Shown in pieces: positions 35,031 to 46,247 of a DNA stretch of 64,000 nt. How positions within the stretch are numbered: the first letter of the stretch is position 1; the number at the start of each line of letters is the position of its first letter. Origin of the DNA: Chlorops oryzae (lineage: Eukaryota; Arthropoda; Insecta; Diptera; Chloropidae). Made by a program: the position numbers and the translations under genes. Below the pieces are notes generated by a model. The model was not told where the DNA came from. It worked only from the letters and a program-made list of their open reading frames with translations, and searched no databases. The DNA lies in assembly GCA_020466095.1 (NCBI GenBank), contig CM035806.1, positions 135,865,680 to 135,929,679 of the forward strand, read 5' to 3'.

Positions 35031-36062
35031 AAGTCTCTTCTAAATTCGATTCTGTGCACTATACAAATGCAACGTTGGAGTCACTTGATGGTGTTAGCTG
35101 TGAAAGTTTGACCACAGTCGGACTTAGCAGTTTTATTCATCACCAATTTTTCCGTATTTACAATTTGAAATTAAAAAAGATTTTTTTGCCTGACGATGCA
35201 GTGTGCTTTTTCTTTCGAATGACATCGAAAAGCCAGAATCGGTCAAAAGTGGACTTAGCAGGCTTACATTTTAAGCCGACGATGTGTTCAATACCTTAAA
35301 AAAGCTTGGCCGAATGACTGCGCTTTCAGCTTGCTCTAAATTTTCTACTCGATTTATAAAGGAAAGAAAAGAAAGAAAAAAAATAAGAAATCCAAAAAGC
35401 TGACCTTAAACACAATTAGGGCACTACAAAATGTACGTAAAATTACCGCACTAAGACTGGCCTTGAACCAGTGAACCAGTGAATATCTCGTGCTGAGCTT
35501 TCATTTTATATCACGATCAAGAAGACAAGCATGCACGAGTATGTATTGCGAAAACCTTTGAACGTAATTGTTTTTGTGCAAAATGTCGAAATTGCAATTT
35601 TTTTTTTTGTATTTATTTTGTACGTATTAAATTTGTTAGTCAATTTCCATATAAAATAACAATTCTTCAAATATTATGTGGTTTGATCCTCCACATTAAT
35701 TTTTTTTTTTTTTTGTATATGTATGTAGTATATATTTTTGACTCGTGACATATGTTACAATGTGTTCAAACATGTTCATTTATCCCTTGAACCCACAAGG
35801 GCATTTAGAATTTAGAAAATTGTCAAATCTTGTTACAACTTTGTCCTGTAAGCTTTTAAAGCTGTTCTCTGCTGATTTTCTACTTTTCTATCGCCTTTTC
35901 CATCATATCTCCACGGAATTTCATAATTCGGTGTTCATATTAGTCGACAAATCACCAGCGACACAGTTGGTTTTGAGGGAGGGACGCACGGGGAAGAGAG
36001 AAAAACGCTCCCATACCACTACCCTCAACGTCCACCAATTGGGCGGTCTTAATTGGATATTA
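35031..36062. other. No gene seen
   Basis: AT-rich with T runs at about 35600 and 35700. The 123-codon frame at 35745-36116 runs into a palindromic element and has no protein-like character. Confidence 0.4.
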
Positions 36063-36655
36063 TTAGTGTTGCAACGGATAGTATATCCGGCCGGATACCG
36101 GATATCCGGCTGCTAGCAGCCAGCCGGATAGTTAATTTTTTTTTTGTTATATGTATCTTTTTCGGTTTTAAAGCGATATTGAACCGCGAACCAATGGTCC
36201 TGATCGCTACCGTTTGGTAGAAAAAATTTCGAACGTTATTTTTTGACAATTTTCTGTAAAAATGTTAGCGGAACTTCATCGGGTTCCCTCCAATCGCTCC
36301 ATTTTTAAATCTGCATTCTATTAGAAACACAACATAGCAAATGTTTAGGCTAGGCGCCGATTACTCAATTTTTAGTTAGCCAGTTTTTAGTTGGAAAAGT
36401 GCTCTTGCGCGCCGACTATACAACTTAAAATTGGGTACTTTCCATTAAATTAATTTATTATTAATTAATTACTTAATAATATATGTATTAATTATTCGGT
36501 ACCATGTGTTTATAGAACATTACCAACTTTAAATTGAGTAGTGTGCGGCGCCCCATAAGGGGCACAAACATACAACTTAAAATTGGCCAACTAAAAATTG
36601 AGTAGTCGGCGCCCAGCCTTAATGTGAGGTATCCGGTGGCCGGATATCCGTTGCA
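36063..36655. mobile_element. Palindromic element, TTGCAACGGATA ends
   Basis: The left end TTGCAACGGATAGTATATCC and the right end (reversed) TATGCAACGGATATCCGGCC are inverted, with repeated CCGGATATCCGG words. It is split by the MITE at 36348-36618. The ends recall hAT-like elements, without a visible duplication. Confidence 0.5.
36348..36618. mobile_element. 271-bp PIF/Harbinger-like MITE, nested
   Basis: The ends GGCTAGGCGCCGATTACTCA and (reversed) GGCTGGGCGCCGACTACTCA, then ATTTTTAGTT, are flanked by TTA (36345-36347, 36619-36621). There is also an internal GCGGCGCCCC near 36545. Confidence 0.82.
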
Positions 36656-37466
36656 TATCTAGACATTACTCCAGTTATGCCCTAAACAGATTACACCATT
36701 AATGCATATCAACGGCTTAATTTTGCATTATGTCGTGCATTTGACTTGAATTTGATTAAATAAATGCACAACTCAAAGCTGTGGCTCTTTTTCATTTTAC
36801 ATGGCTCTTTTTTGGCTTTCTTTCGCCAAAAGAAAATTTACTCAACAACCAGTTCAAAGCGTACGAACATATCAAATAATTTAAGTCACTAATAATTAAA
36901 AGGTAAATTGGCAGCTTTAAGATTTGGCAGACCTAATTTACATCACAATATTTGGATTTTTATATATACAACAAATTTCGGCTGTTTTTTTTAGTCAAAT
37001 TGGCTCTTTTTTCAATTACCCTTATGTTTTTTAAATGGCAGCCGTGCTTTCAGCAAACTGCAAGAAGGCAATGCGCATTTACAGTCTGGAGACCTGTTTT
37101 TGTGATTTGATTAAACGGTTTTTAATTTCACATTTCAGCTGTAAGTCGGCTTCTACATTGAACGATTATCGACGCGATTTTCACAACGATTTTTTCGAAT
37201 TCCCTTTTGAAATTGTCTTCTGTCGGTGTTCGCTTCTACACTACACGATCTGCAAGCAACCGTTTAACTTTGTTTGTTTTTCTTATGACATTCGTTTATT
37301 GGATTTTGCGAATTAAGTAAGTAAGTAATAAAATAAGTGATTGTGACGCATTTTAAAATATATAAATTAAATTGAATGGATTCAACACTTCATAAAAAAT
37401 TATTCGAACAATTCTTTGAAACTTTTTCCGTTCTACGAACGGCAAAGGCAACTGTCAAAAATCGGC
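36656..37466. other. No gene proven
   Basis: A 93-codon ATG frame (37035-37316) is open but Cys/Phe-rich and unlike any family I know. GGCTCTTTTT words recur in the left part. I do not call a gene. Confidence 0.4.
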
Positions 37467-37551
37467 ATGGAAATCGACGACATGGCTAGTACAAACGATT
37501 TTGACCGCTTCACTTTCGTCTCTCCTCCCTTGCCTACAAACGCAAAAATCG
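37467..37551 (+). CDS. Possible short first coding exon
   Basis: An ATG at 37467 opens 28 codons (starting MEIDDMASTNDFDRFTF) with balanced, non-AT-driven codon use. They end at a near-perfect donor, ATCG|GTGAGT, in phase 1. If unspliced, the frame continues to a stop at 37593-37595 and gives a 42-residue peptide. No partner exon with a matching acceptor was found in the next 4 kb; the frame of the 41644 gene does not join cleanly. It is either a first exon of an unrecognised gene, a small ORF, or chance. Confidence 0.3.
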
Positions 37552-37633
37552 GTGAGTGCTGTTGGCCGACAATGTCCAATGTAAAAGTAGACTAATCTTT
37601 AAAGGTTTAGGTCGATGTCAAGCTGTAATAGGG

Positions 37634-38769
37634 GGTATAGACACGTCAAATGTTGTATCAACTTAGAGCGTATGTTAGTGAGAAAGAGTACACCTACGAT
37701 GTCAAAATCGTTGAATTTTCGGTCAAGCAGGTAACGATGTTAGACGTTGTGTCTGAAGGTCTATATCTATGTTGGTTCAACCTTCATATGAGCGCGAAAT
37801 TCAACGAGGGAACATCGAACGGAGAGCGGAAAATTTTTTAAAAGCGAGCGGAAAATTCATTGAAAAAATGGAAGAAAAAAATTTTATTTTAGAACTAATA
37901 GAAGTTTATCGTAGTTTGTCGGCTTTTTGGAACTTTAAGTCAAAAGAATATAGCAGTGATGTGCATAACTAACAAAAATAAAATTAAGCATTTATTACTA
38001 TGTATAAAGCATTTCGTTTTATTCGCTTTCAAAATAAATCGTCTGTTGCATGGTTGAAATTTTGATTTGTTTCAAAAACTCCTAAATAGTCTTAAAAATA
38101 TACATTTTTCATACATATTGGCACTATTTTTTTTTTTTTATAAGTTTTATAATCAAAAATATGTTTCGATATTAGATTGATACAAATTATTTCCTTTAAC
38201 TTCAAAAACATTACGTTATTAATTAAAACGAACCGAAAAAGTTAAGAAAATTCAATAGTTTCCGTCATGAAAATCTGTTGATAACAACGACAATTGAATG
38301 GAAAATGTGTACTTTTAAAATGGAAAAAGGTACCTAAACTATCAACCATGGGGTGTTGCTAGGGGCAACGTGAATTTGTATCGTACACTATCCGTGTGAT
38401 TAAAATAACCCTAGCTACGAAATGCTTTTAATTAAACTCAAAGAAAAATATCTGGAGACCACAAAAAAGAGTTAACGCAAAAAATTTATAATCTTCGAAC
38501 CTGTTATAGGGGGGAATTAAAAAGGATTTCGGAATACGAAAGAAGTGGCGCTGGATATAGTCATCACTCACACTTTTTTTTAGGTTTTGCCGACGGGAAA
38601 ATACGCTTTATTACAAACAACCAGGTAGCCGAAACAATAGCGCATGTCCTTTGCATTCGAAATTCACTTAAAAAAAATGAATATCGTACGATATGTTTAT
38701 AGTCAAATTCAATTTTGGTACCTACTGGCACACGCTCAAAGTTGATACAACAATTGACGTGTCTATACC
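37634..38769. mobile_element. 1.1-kb TIR element with MADF-like fragment
   Basis: The left end GGTATAGACACGTCAAATGT and the right end (reversed) GGTATAGACACGTCAATTGT are followed on both arms by TGTATCAACTT and GAGCGT. The inverted repeats are about 40 bp. The interior holds a truncated plus-strand frame at 37769-37972. No transposase catalytic motif is seen. Confidence 0.7.
37769..37972 (+). pseudogene. Truncated MADF-like reading frame
   Basis: ATG to TAA, 67 codons. The last 30 residues (FILELIEVYRSLSAFWNF, then KSKEYSS) look like the start of a MADF (Myb/SANT-like DNA-binding) domain: a helix beginning [FL]I..[LY].. then W[DN]..S.EY. MADF is usually about 85 residues, so roughly the last two thirds are missing. 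It lies inside a TIR element. PIF/Harbinger elements carry a Myb/SANT-like second gene, so a transposon origin is plausible; capture of a host gene fragment is the alternative. Confidence 0.4.
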
Positions 38770-39451
38770 GCGCAGAAAAATTTAACATGGAAACGGCCTG
38801 TTACGTGATGTGATGCCATATTTTGACAGAACAGTTTTTTGTATGCATAGGCATGTGCGACAGTCAAAAAATATCGCTATCGATAGCATCACTATTTGAA
38901 CAACTATCAAATTTAATGCTATGCACAGACGGCACGTAGAAGTACGTAATTCACCAAAAAAACGCCAATATATTTATTTAACTGCCAATTTAATAGCCAA
39001 TATTAGAATATAGTGTACTTTAACTCAATAACGGTAGATTTTAGGCAAGTGGTGCAAGAACAGAAAACATAGCCCTTCACATGAGGTATCGTATATTGAA
39101 ATTATGTGTAAGCTTTATGCCTGGACACCCCGTATAGAGTAAAAATGAATCTATATTTTTTCCCAAAATGCAAACTGAATTACGTTCGAATGTAAAATTT
39201 TGTATAGCGAAGTTCATGGGTTCACAGCGCGATTCGGTTGTGATTTACGAATGAGAGCCGCATCAAGTGCCGTCTGAACATGACATAAGTTTAAGATTAA
39301 GTGATTTAAGCTTGTACACAAAGGCAAAGGAATTTATTGGTGGAATTGAGGCCGAATACATTTTATTTCCGCGAAGTAATGCCAGATTGACAGATACCGT
39401 AAGGCGGTTAATTTGAATACAATTATATCGGCTGTTTGAAGCTTAAAAATA
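38770..39451. other. No gene seen; decayed TA element
   Basis: At 39035-39138 a half element (GTGGTGCAAGAACAG to GGACACCCCGTATA) is related to the unit at 52070-52324. A TATCGATA lies at 38878-38885. No exon is identified. Confidence 0.4.
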
Positions 39452-39694
39452 CTAATGTTCACACTCATTATAACCGCTCTCCATATTTTTCCGATAGAAT
39501 CGGCTGTCTTTGTAAAAATTCCTTCGCAATTTATTCAACTCGGCCAATAAATGCTTTTGTGTATTAGCTTTTATTTTTAAGCACACATAGCATTCAGATA
39601 TTATTATTGCGATCGCAATAGTTTGCGCATCGATGAAGAAAAGAAACAAGAGAAACCGAACAAATGCAAAATATCTTGGATGAAACGATGCCAT
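39452..39694 (-). CDS. Possible small membrane protein (80 aa)
   Basis: The minus-strand ATG at 39694 opens 80 codons. Residues about 8-32 are strongly hydrophobic (FAFVRFLLFLFFIDAQTIAI onward), followed by a basic, Lys/Arg-rich tail with two Cys in the membrane-proximal part. It does not lie within a repeat that I recognise. There is no splice evidence and no family match by eye. AT-rich DNA easily yields hydrophobic frames, so this is only a candidate. Confidence 0.22.
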   Translation of the reverse strand: MASFHPRYFAFVRFLLFLFFIDAQTIAIAIIISECYVCLKIKANTQKHLLAELNKLRRNFYKDSRFYRKNMESGYNECEH

Positions 39695-40276
39695 AAACCA
39701 AATAGCATTGTTTATTTAATTCAACTATAAGCGAAAGGTAAACATCAAATCAATTCTGTTCATAAATGAGATCTTATATCGTTTTCTTGTTCACTTTCTT
39801 TTTCGATAACTCAATCCGGTTTGCTAAAGACTACTTTGGTTTCATTTGCGATTTAGTATTAGCGTGTACACATATATGTATACCAGTGATTGCCAGCAGT
39901 GTGCTCGTGGACAACGCGTATAATATGTGAAGCCGAAACTGAAAAGCGAGCAGGAATCTTATTAGCGAACGAGGAGGTTTGCGTCACATGCTTTCGTGAA
40001 ATTTGTGATTTCGGCTGTTCAAACTTTCATTTTTTCTATTCCATTCAGTCATATGAAAACTATCGAACGTGAAGGGTGTATTCGCTTACTTTTTATTTTA
40101 TACTTACACCTTGAAAAGACATAGCAGCTGTGAATATTATTGAGATTAATGCCGCCTCATATTTTTACGAATTGGGAAATTTTTCGAAACGGGAAATAAC
40201 CTGTCAAAATTTGCATGGAAAAAACTTTACGGAGTGTAAAAAGCTTCTCTGTAAAAAAGCTTTGGTCTGTCATTAC
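39695..40276. other. No gene seen
   Basis: AT-rich, with a CATATATGTATAC string near 39870. No coding signal. Confidence 0.4.
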
Positions 40277-40819
40277 CAGAGTGAGTAAAAAAAGCCCGAA
40301 AAACCCCAAAAATAAACGCTATAAGAAGCTCGAAAAAACAAGGAAAATAGTCCAAAAAATATGCAGTTAAAACTTATTTTTTAGTCAGTCGACTTATTAA
40401 AATAAATGACTAGATGTTGTTTTACATTTTCCAAGAAAAAATGTTGGCGTTTTTCGCTTAAAAGGTTTTTATACAATGAAAAAGGACGTTCAACGTCTGA
40501 AAAGGTAAGGAGGCCAAATTTGATAACACACTCAAACGTAAATACGCGATCGAACGTATACGCAAGCATTGGACACAGCGCTTAGAAGAGCGATTGACAA
40601 AGGAAAGCAATGAAGCGGAAATAAAAATAGCAGAAAAAAACTCAACAGTGTTGATTTTTTTTTAGGAAATTAGGTAGAAAAAGGCATTTAAAATAGTACT
40701 ATTAACCAAAACTATGGGAAATATGCACAAAAAATAGTTTTTGGCAAGAAAATAGCTCGCACTACTAAAATATGCAAAAATAGTATGACGTATGCCGAAA
40801 CAAGCATTTATTCACTCTG
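40277..40819. mobile_element. 543-bp hAT-type MITE, uninterrupted copy
   Basis: The ends CAGAGTGAGTAAA and (reversed) CAGAGTGAATAAA, flanked by a perfect 8-bp duplication GTCATTAC (40269-40276, 40820-40827). It is in the opposite orientation to its sister at 32772-34939. It is the reference for the empty site there. Confidence 0.9.
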
Positions 40820-41263
40820 GTCATTACTCAAAATTTGTCAAATTGGGGTTAGTACAAAATATGTATATATTCACATGTCATTTGTCTCCCATAGTTGCGT
40901 TTTTCTTATAGGAAATCAGAGCAAAAAAAAAAAAACAGTTATGTCAGTCTCTTCGCCATAAAAATGAACCTAGACTGCATCGATTAAACTGCGTTTTCTG
41001 CAAAATAGCAAATTTTTAGTTGTGACACTCTTGATGTACATGTGTACAAGTTCCTAGGAAGGGTCGTTCACTCTGCATCGGAAAATTTGCGATCACAAAT
41101 GTACGTGCAACTCGTGAGTCAGACACACGAACATAATTCGGAACAATTGTTCGTGTGTCTAACTCTCGACTAACCAAGAAACGCACAATTTTTCGATAAC
41201 GGTTATATATATTGTTTTGCTCAGAAAATGGGATAAGTGTAAAAGGCATCATTAAGGTGTTGT

Positions 41264-41454
41264 ACACTAGTCAATTGTTGATCGTCAACTCTTATTTTTA
41301 TTTTCTTTTGGTTTTACATTCGTGTTTATTCGTTGGGAAGAGAGCACGAAACGATTGAACGAGTACGTGTAACCAAAAACGCTCATTTTTTCTCCCCTTC
41401 TTCGCACGTCGCTTGCTTGAAAGTGAGAATTGACGGTCAACGATTGACTAGTGT
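41264..41454. mobile_element. MITE just upstream of the SIM-protein gene
   Basis: The ends ACACTAGTCAATTGTTGATC and (reversed) ACACTAGTCAATCGTTGACC, then GTCAA, are inverted repeats. It ends about 190 bp before the start codon at 41644, so it may contribute to or bound the promoter. Confidence 0.6.
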
Positions 41455-41530
41455 AAAAGGCCTCAATGGCAATCCACTGATATATGTATACACCTCGCAC
41501 AATAAAAGTATCGTAACATTAGTCGAGAAA

Positions 41531-41538
41531 TATCGATA
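41531..41538. promoter_or_regulatory. DRE-like TATCGATA motif
   Basis: The palindrome TATCGATA lies 106 bp upstream of the ATG at 41644. It is the DREF-binding element of many housekeeping and replication gene promoters in Drosophila. No TATA box is evident at a suitable place, which fits a DRE-type promoter. Its function here is inferred. Confidence 0.5.
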
Positions 41539-41643
41539 GTTTTTGTACATGCCCAACTCTGGTTGCGTCTTTGACAGATTTGGCTGTTTTGTTGATGGAG
41601 AATATTTTTGGTGGAATTGCGGTTAACCCAAACGCACACGAAG

Positions 41644-42783
41644 ATGTCATATCTGCTGACTGAAGTCGCAATGGAAATGCTCGGCTGGAGGTTTTATGAC
41701 GACGATGGTGTGCCGCGACCAATAAATTTCGAGGGACCAAACAATGTGGTTTGCGATGGCGTTGAAAATTTGGCGGTATCACTTGCTGAGCAATTTCCAA
41801 ATTTACGTCTTAATATTCCAGCTACATCGACATCTGCGTCCGCATCTGCATCTGCATCAGCTCAAAAAGATTGTAGAACGCCAGCTTCTCTAATGCAGAC
41901 GAGCATTATTATCGATTTGGACGAGGACGACGACTTGCCGTTGTCCTCTGATCATGAATCAACAAATGCTAATGTTGCTGGTGCTGATGTAACGGTAGTA
42001 AATCCATCCGCCAATGTTGATCCGTTGGAAAATAATAACTGTAACATAAGGAATTCTCCGTTAAAACCATTCGATTTGAGAATTGAGAACGTTCGAGGTG
42101 GCTATGATGTTTCATGCGAGGAAAAAGCGAAAATCACTAAAAACATTGATGAAAAAACGTCACCATTAGCCATAGTCAGAGTGACATCGGCTGGTGTTGT
42201 TGTTGCTGATGTTGAAACAAATCGAGAGGTAACTCCAGTCAAGCAAAGAGGAATTGACTTCGGTCAAACGATGGAACAAGATGTTGAAAATTCAAATGTT
42301 ACCAATACGGCTTCCTCGAATTGTCAACAGAATATTGCTGATTTCATCGATCTCACAGACGATGATGGACTGACAACAGCAATCGGAAAGCAATTAGATT
42401 CGGAAATCAATAAAATTTCGTCTGATCTAAAGCGTCCGAAAATGGGATTTCATGAAATCAAACCGGACTCACCGAAGCATACCACTACGCCTTCAATATT
42501 TGACGGTGTATTAAAATCGTATCATGAACAAAAGCATAAAAATCTCCAAGCTGAACTTGGAAATTTGCAATCATTTTTCCAGGTTGCAGAAACTACGCCA
42601 TACGTTCATTATGAGCAGACTTATCCAAAATATATGGATATTCCCGACAAATCGAGTAAACCTGCCCAGAAATCGATAGATTCACATTACAAAGATGATG
42701 ATGATCATGATAATTTGCCCAGCACTAGTGCAGTAATGAAAAGAAAACAAGTTGCCCGAAAGAAAACCTATTTAATAAATTAA
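41644..42783 (+). CDS. Acidic protein with two SUMO-interacting motifs, intronless (379 aa)
   Basis: I do not recognise the family. The ATG at 41644 is the first usable start; the frame is open only from 41596 and has no earlier ATG. The N-terminus (MSYLLTEVAMEMLGWRFYDD) is followed by a Ser-Ala repeat near residues 63-73. Two segments look like SUMO-interacting motifs: IIIDLDEDDD (88-97) and FIDLTDDDG (234-242), each a hydrophobic core followed by acids. A basic cluster KRKQVARKK (366-374) near the C-terminus fits a nuclear localisation signal. Much of the rest looks disordered. AATAAA overlaps the last codons (about 42776). Together these suggest a nuclear SUMO-binding protein. Long uninterrupted frame, balanced codons and the upstream DRE support a real gene. 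It may lie within an intron of the larger plus-strand gene if that gene has a leader exon upstream. Confidence 0.8.
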   Translation: MSYLLTEVAMEMLGWRFYDDDGVPRPINFEGPNNVVCDGVENLAVSLAEQFPNLRLNIPATSTSASASASASAQKDCRTPASLMQTSIIIDLDEDDDLPLSSDHESTNANVAGADVTVVNPSANVDPLENNNCNIRNSPLKPFDLRIENVRGGYDVSCEEKAKITKNIDEKTSPLAIVRVTSAGVVVADVETNREVTPVKQRGIDFGQTMEQDVENSNVTNTASSNCQQNIADFIDLTDDDGLTTAIGKQLDSEINKISSDLKRPKMGFHEIKPDSPKHTTTPSIFDGVLKSYHEQKHKNLQAELGNLQSFFQVAETTPYVHYEQTYPKYMDIPDKSSKPAQKSIDSHYKDDDDHDNLPSTSAVMKRKQVARKKTYLIN

Positions 42784-43197
42784 ACTCACAACGAGATCTT
42801 TGTGTAATTTGTAAATTAGATTAGGAAGTCAAATTTAGATCTAGTATGCATAGAGCGTAATTTGTAAAAATGTTAAGGGCCAATCAAGGCGTATTTAAAA
42901 AGGTGGCTTCAGTACAGTACAGTACAACAACAATGTATAAAAAAAATCCAAAATGTTTGAATTTTGTTCAAATACTTATAAAAATTTTTAATTTCTATGA
43001 AAAATGTAAGCGTACGAAATTCAATACAAAATTTTGACAGTTTAGATTTAAAAAAAAGAAGAAGAAGAGGAGCAAGTTTCTACTGACACCACCTTGTTAA
43101 ATACGCCCTGGGGGCAATATTACTAAGCTATTTTAAAATGATTTAAATTGAAAAAACTGTCAAATTCCATACAAAAAAAAAAAAAAAAAAAATATGG
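42784..43197. other. 3' flank of the SIM-protein gene
   Basis: AT-rich sequence with a GTACAGTACAGTAC run near 42913. No second polyadenylation signal stands out, and no exon is seen. Confidence 0.4.
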
Positions 43198-43413
43198 GGT
43201 CTGTTCCCGTATTGCACAAAACCGCCCAATATGACCCAATTTTACCGAAAACAGTACCCGAAACACACGATTGCGCAAATTAGAGAGATTTTGACAGAAG
43301 ATGAAGACAAATTTTCTGTCAAAATCTCTCATTTGCACAATAATGTAGTTCGAGGACAGTTTTCGGTAAAATTGGGCTGTGTTGGGCAGTTTCGTGCAAG
43401 ATGGGAACAGACC
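43198..43413. mobile_element. 216-bp MITE, GGTCTGTTCCCGTA ends, copy 1
   Basis: The ends GGTCTGTTCCCGTATTGCAC and (reversed) GGTCTGTTCCCATCTTGCAC are inverted. Inner arms AATTTTACCGAAAAC and GAGAGATTTTGACAG also pair. The second copy is at 48149-48356. Confidence 0.75.
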
Positions 43414-43931
43414 TATGATTTAAACAGCATCGTAATATTGGCCACTAAGGCACGTTTGTAACTATTCCGATTACATTTTTCGTTCTGAAAAATAAAAACT
43501 TTATATGAAAATTTTTTTACATTTTTAGAGGATATTTTGAGGAAAAAAAATCAAACTACTCAGCGGCAATCGAGATGTATTTAACAAGGTGTAGGCATTA
43601 GAGCGAATTTTTTATTTTCGAAAATATTTGCTTTTTTTTTACACAAAAAAGTCAGGATTTTCGAACTTTTTTTTCAAAAGTTTACAACTGTAGTTTAATT
43701 AATTCTGGTAGGGACGAAATAATCCACTCAATCATGCCGACTCTAAATATTCCCGGAAAATTTTCCCTGCGGATTTGCAAAAAAATTTCCAAATTCTAAA
43801 CACACTATAGGTATTCATTCGAACCCTCGAAGGAGTGAACTCTGAGAACTTCTTTGCGTTAACTGACAAAATACATGGAAGTTTTGACGTCTGTTTAAAA
43901 AGTTCTCAAAGTTCACTAAGTTTAAGGTCTG
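43414..43931. other. No gene seen; short palindrome
   Basis: An inverted pair GAGTGAACTCTGAGAACTT and AAGTTCTCAAAGTTCACT at about 43830-43920 marks a possible very small MITE. Otherwise AT-rich. Confidence 0.4.
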
Positions 43932-44676
43932 AGGGTGGTAGTTACCAGCCCGGTTTAAGTAAATTCTTAGCTTTCGCTTAAATTTTCGTAGTTACCAAAT
44001 CAATTAAACCTGGTTTATTACCCCATCGAAGCAGTCATAAATTTTAAGATTGAAAATGTTCGAAAATTCGAAGAGAGCAGAGAAAGCTCAGTGTTGCCAG
44101 TTTAGGGGTTTTCCCCCTAGATTTAGGGGTTTTTCCTACTTTTAGGGGGAACAAATTTTTAGGGGCATGTTAAGGGGGAACAAATTTTCCTAGGAGAATT
44201 TTAGGGGCTTATGATATGTAAATATAGGTATGTATAAACAAATGATGTGCGAAGTTAGTTAGTGTTTGATAAAGAAAATCTGTCAAATTTGTGTTCTTTC
44301 CAAATTACTTTTTTTCATTTCGAATATTGTACTTTTTAGGGGCACATTTCGAATCTGGGGGGAGTTAAGGAGTAGTTTCAGGGGGAGCTACCTGGCAACA
44401 CTGAGAAAGCTAAACAAAAAACATATGTTTAAAAAAAATACAAAAGAAAAAATGCTTTTGTTAAAATTTTCACGTTTTTCCATCGGCCTGCTAGTTTGAA
44501 AGAGTTTTCGAAAATATCAAAACCCATATTTTTTGGGCTTAAATTTAAAAATGTGGCAGCACATTTTCGAATATCGAATTCTCTAAGGCCGGTTTAATTT
44601 GACTTGGTAACTACCACTTTTACTTCGAAAGATTAAGATTTAGCCTTAGCTTAAACTTTTTGGTAACTACCACCCT
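43932..44676. mobile_element. TIR element with AGGGTGGTAGTTACCA ends
   Basis: The left AGGGTGGTAGTTACCA at 43932 and its exact complement end at 44676, with TTTAAGC-type words in both arms. A hAT-like element (44089-44403) is inserted. Without it and its duplication the host is about 422 bp. Confidence 0.72.
44089..44403. mobile_element. 315-bp hAT-like MITE with perfect 8-bp duplication
   Basis: The ends CAGTGTTGCCAG and CTGGCAACACTG are perfect inverted repeats. AGAAAGCT lies immediately outside both (44081-44088, 44404-44411). The interior repeats TTTAGGGG. No protein. Confidence 0.9.
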
Positions 44677-45712
44677 GAATGAATACCCATATTATTCCTT
44701 ATAAGCAGGGAGCAATATTTTCGAACATTTTTAAGAATATATCATCTCATTTTTTCTTTTATTGACGCTAAGAATACTTCATTTTTCCTTCAAGAGAAAA
44801 AATTCCCGGCGAATACAATTTGAAGTACCTACGCTTTAAAAACAATAAAAGAGGTTTTCCCACAACCACACTTATGTAATTAATTCGAAAGCAAAAGAAT
44901 TTTAAATACCCTTTAGTAATATGGATTGACCCAAGTGTAGCCCTTGGTCAGTCCTTCATTTTACCAGTACTAGTCCCCTCATAATTCCACTTCTAATGTA
45001 TTCAACTGACCTTTTTAACATGGGCCTGTCATTGGAGAGGGACTAGTCCGCACAACGGCTGACCGTATATCAGTTTTTTTGGGTCAATTGTCGTAATTTT
45101 GTCAAATAAGGCAAATAAAAAACCAATCTCTTATACATATGTATATTCTATGTCGATGAAAGTGTGATTTACAGATTACCCTTAAACCAACCCGTTTATT
45201 ACCGACCGACGGCTAGCCGAATTCGATGGAGCGAACTGCCATAATATAACCGGTAGGATTTGGACCGGTCAAAGCCCAGTCCTTCTTAGGAATTGACCGG
45301 CTCACTACTACAGGGTATGTAGGTATATATAGCTATATATATAAAATTATTTAATTGAAGGAAAAAAAAAATGGAATTAATTTTGGCCAAGGAAAACAAA
45401 GATCCTTTTTGTTATAAAAGTCAATTTGTAAATTTTGTGTTGAGCCAGCGGTAGTGCTCAACGGTGTTGGAATATCCGTAGGATGTTCCAAATCAATTCA
45501 GCAGATGGAAGGATGACAAAATGGCACAAGTTTCGATACATTTAAAAAGGTTGCATATATCCGAGGAATACTGTATACTGAACTGGTGGGCATTTTTGTA
45601 GGAACTTTATTGAGAACGAAAGGCGAGAAAGCGTAATTTTTGGGGCTTTATTGCGATTTATCGGCCTTTTAAAAGGGGACTTTTGCGCATGTGCGTTGGT
45701 GCTTTGCGTTGC
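44677..45712. other. No gene seen
   Basis: Contains scattered GGACTAGT/ACTAGTCC and GACCGGTC strings at about 44970-45300 but no clean ends. No coding signal. Confidence 0.4.
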
Positions 45713-46247
45713 GTAATAGATTCAAGAAGATTTTCTCTATGAAACGTTTTTAGGCTAAGGGGTATCCCAGCAGAAAGAAGAGAAGATTTTTCCAAAGAGA
45801 TTCCTTATTATTTTAATGTGGTAAATCTTTTTAATTTTATCAAGAAGGGAAACACATGAAATCAAGAAGAAAACTTAGTTATTCACAATTTTTTGCTCTC
45901 AATATCCGTTATTTTGGCACCAAAAACAAACAATCCATAGAGAAACACTTCTTGATTCCATTAGGTATTTATACTGAATTGTATTAAAAATGGATTCCTT
46001 ATTGATTTCATTAGGTTCCTGTAAGATTATGGGTAAACAATCTTCTTAATTTATTTAATAAGGAAAACCTTTTTGAAAAAATCAATAAGAATTCATAATA
46101 AAAGCAACAAGTTTTCTTCTTGACTTATTCAAAAAGGTTTTCCTTATTACAATAATGAGACTTTCTTCTTGAAAAAAAAAAACCAAAGTTATCTTATTAA
46201 TTTTGTTCTATTTTATTAGGTATTTATTATGTAATGTTTTCTCTGTG
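45713..46247. mobile_element. TIR element, copy B of 14078-14627
   Basis: From TAATAGATTCAAGAAG to the right end TTTTCTCTGTG it matches copy A almost base for base. The first 13-18 bp of the left end (CACAGAGCCAAAACTGCC in copy A) are missing. This is either a truncated insertion or a later deletion. Confidence 0.75.

Noticed and set aside
35745..36116. 123-codon plus-strand frame
   Set aside because: Reads into the CCGGATATCCGG palindrome; no splice sites, no family resemblance.
37035..37316. 93-codon ATG frame
   Set aside because: Biased Cys/Phe content, no splice or promoter signal, no known family. Left uncalled, although a small gene cannot be excluded.
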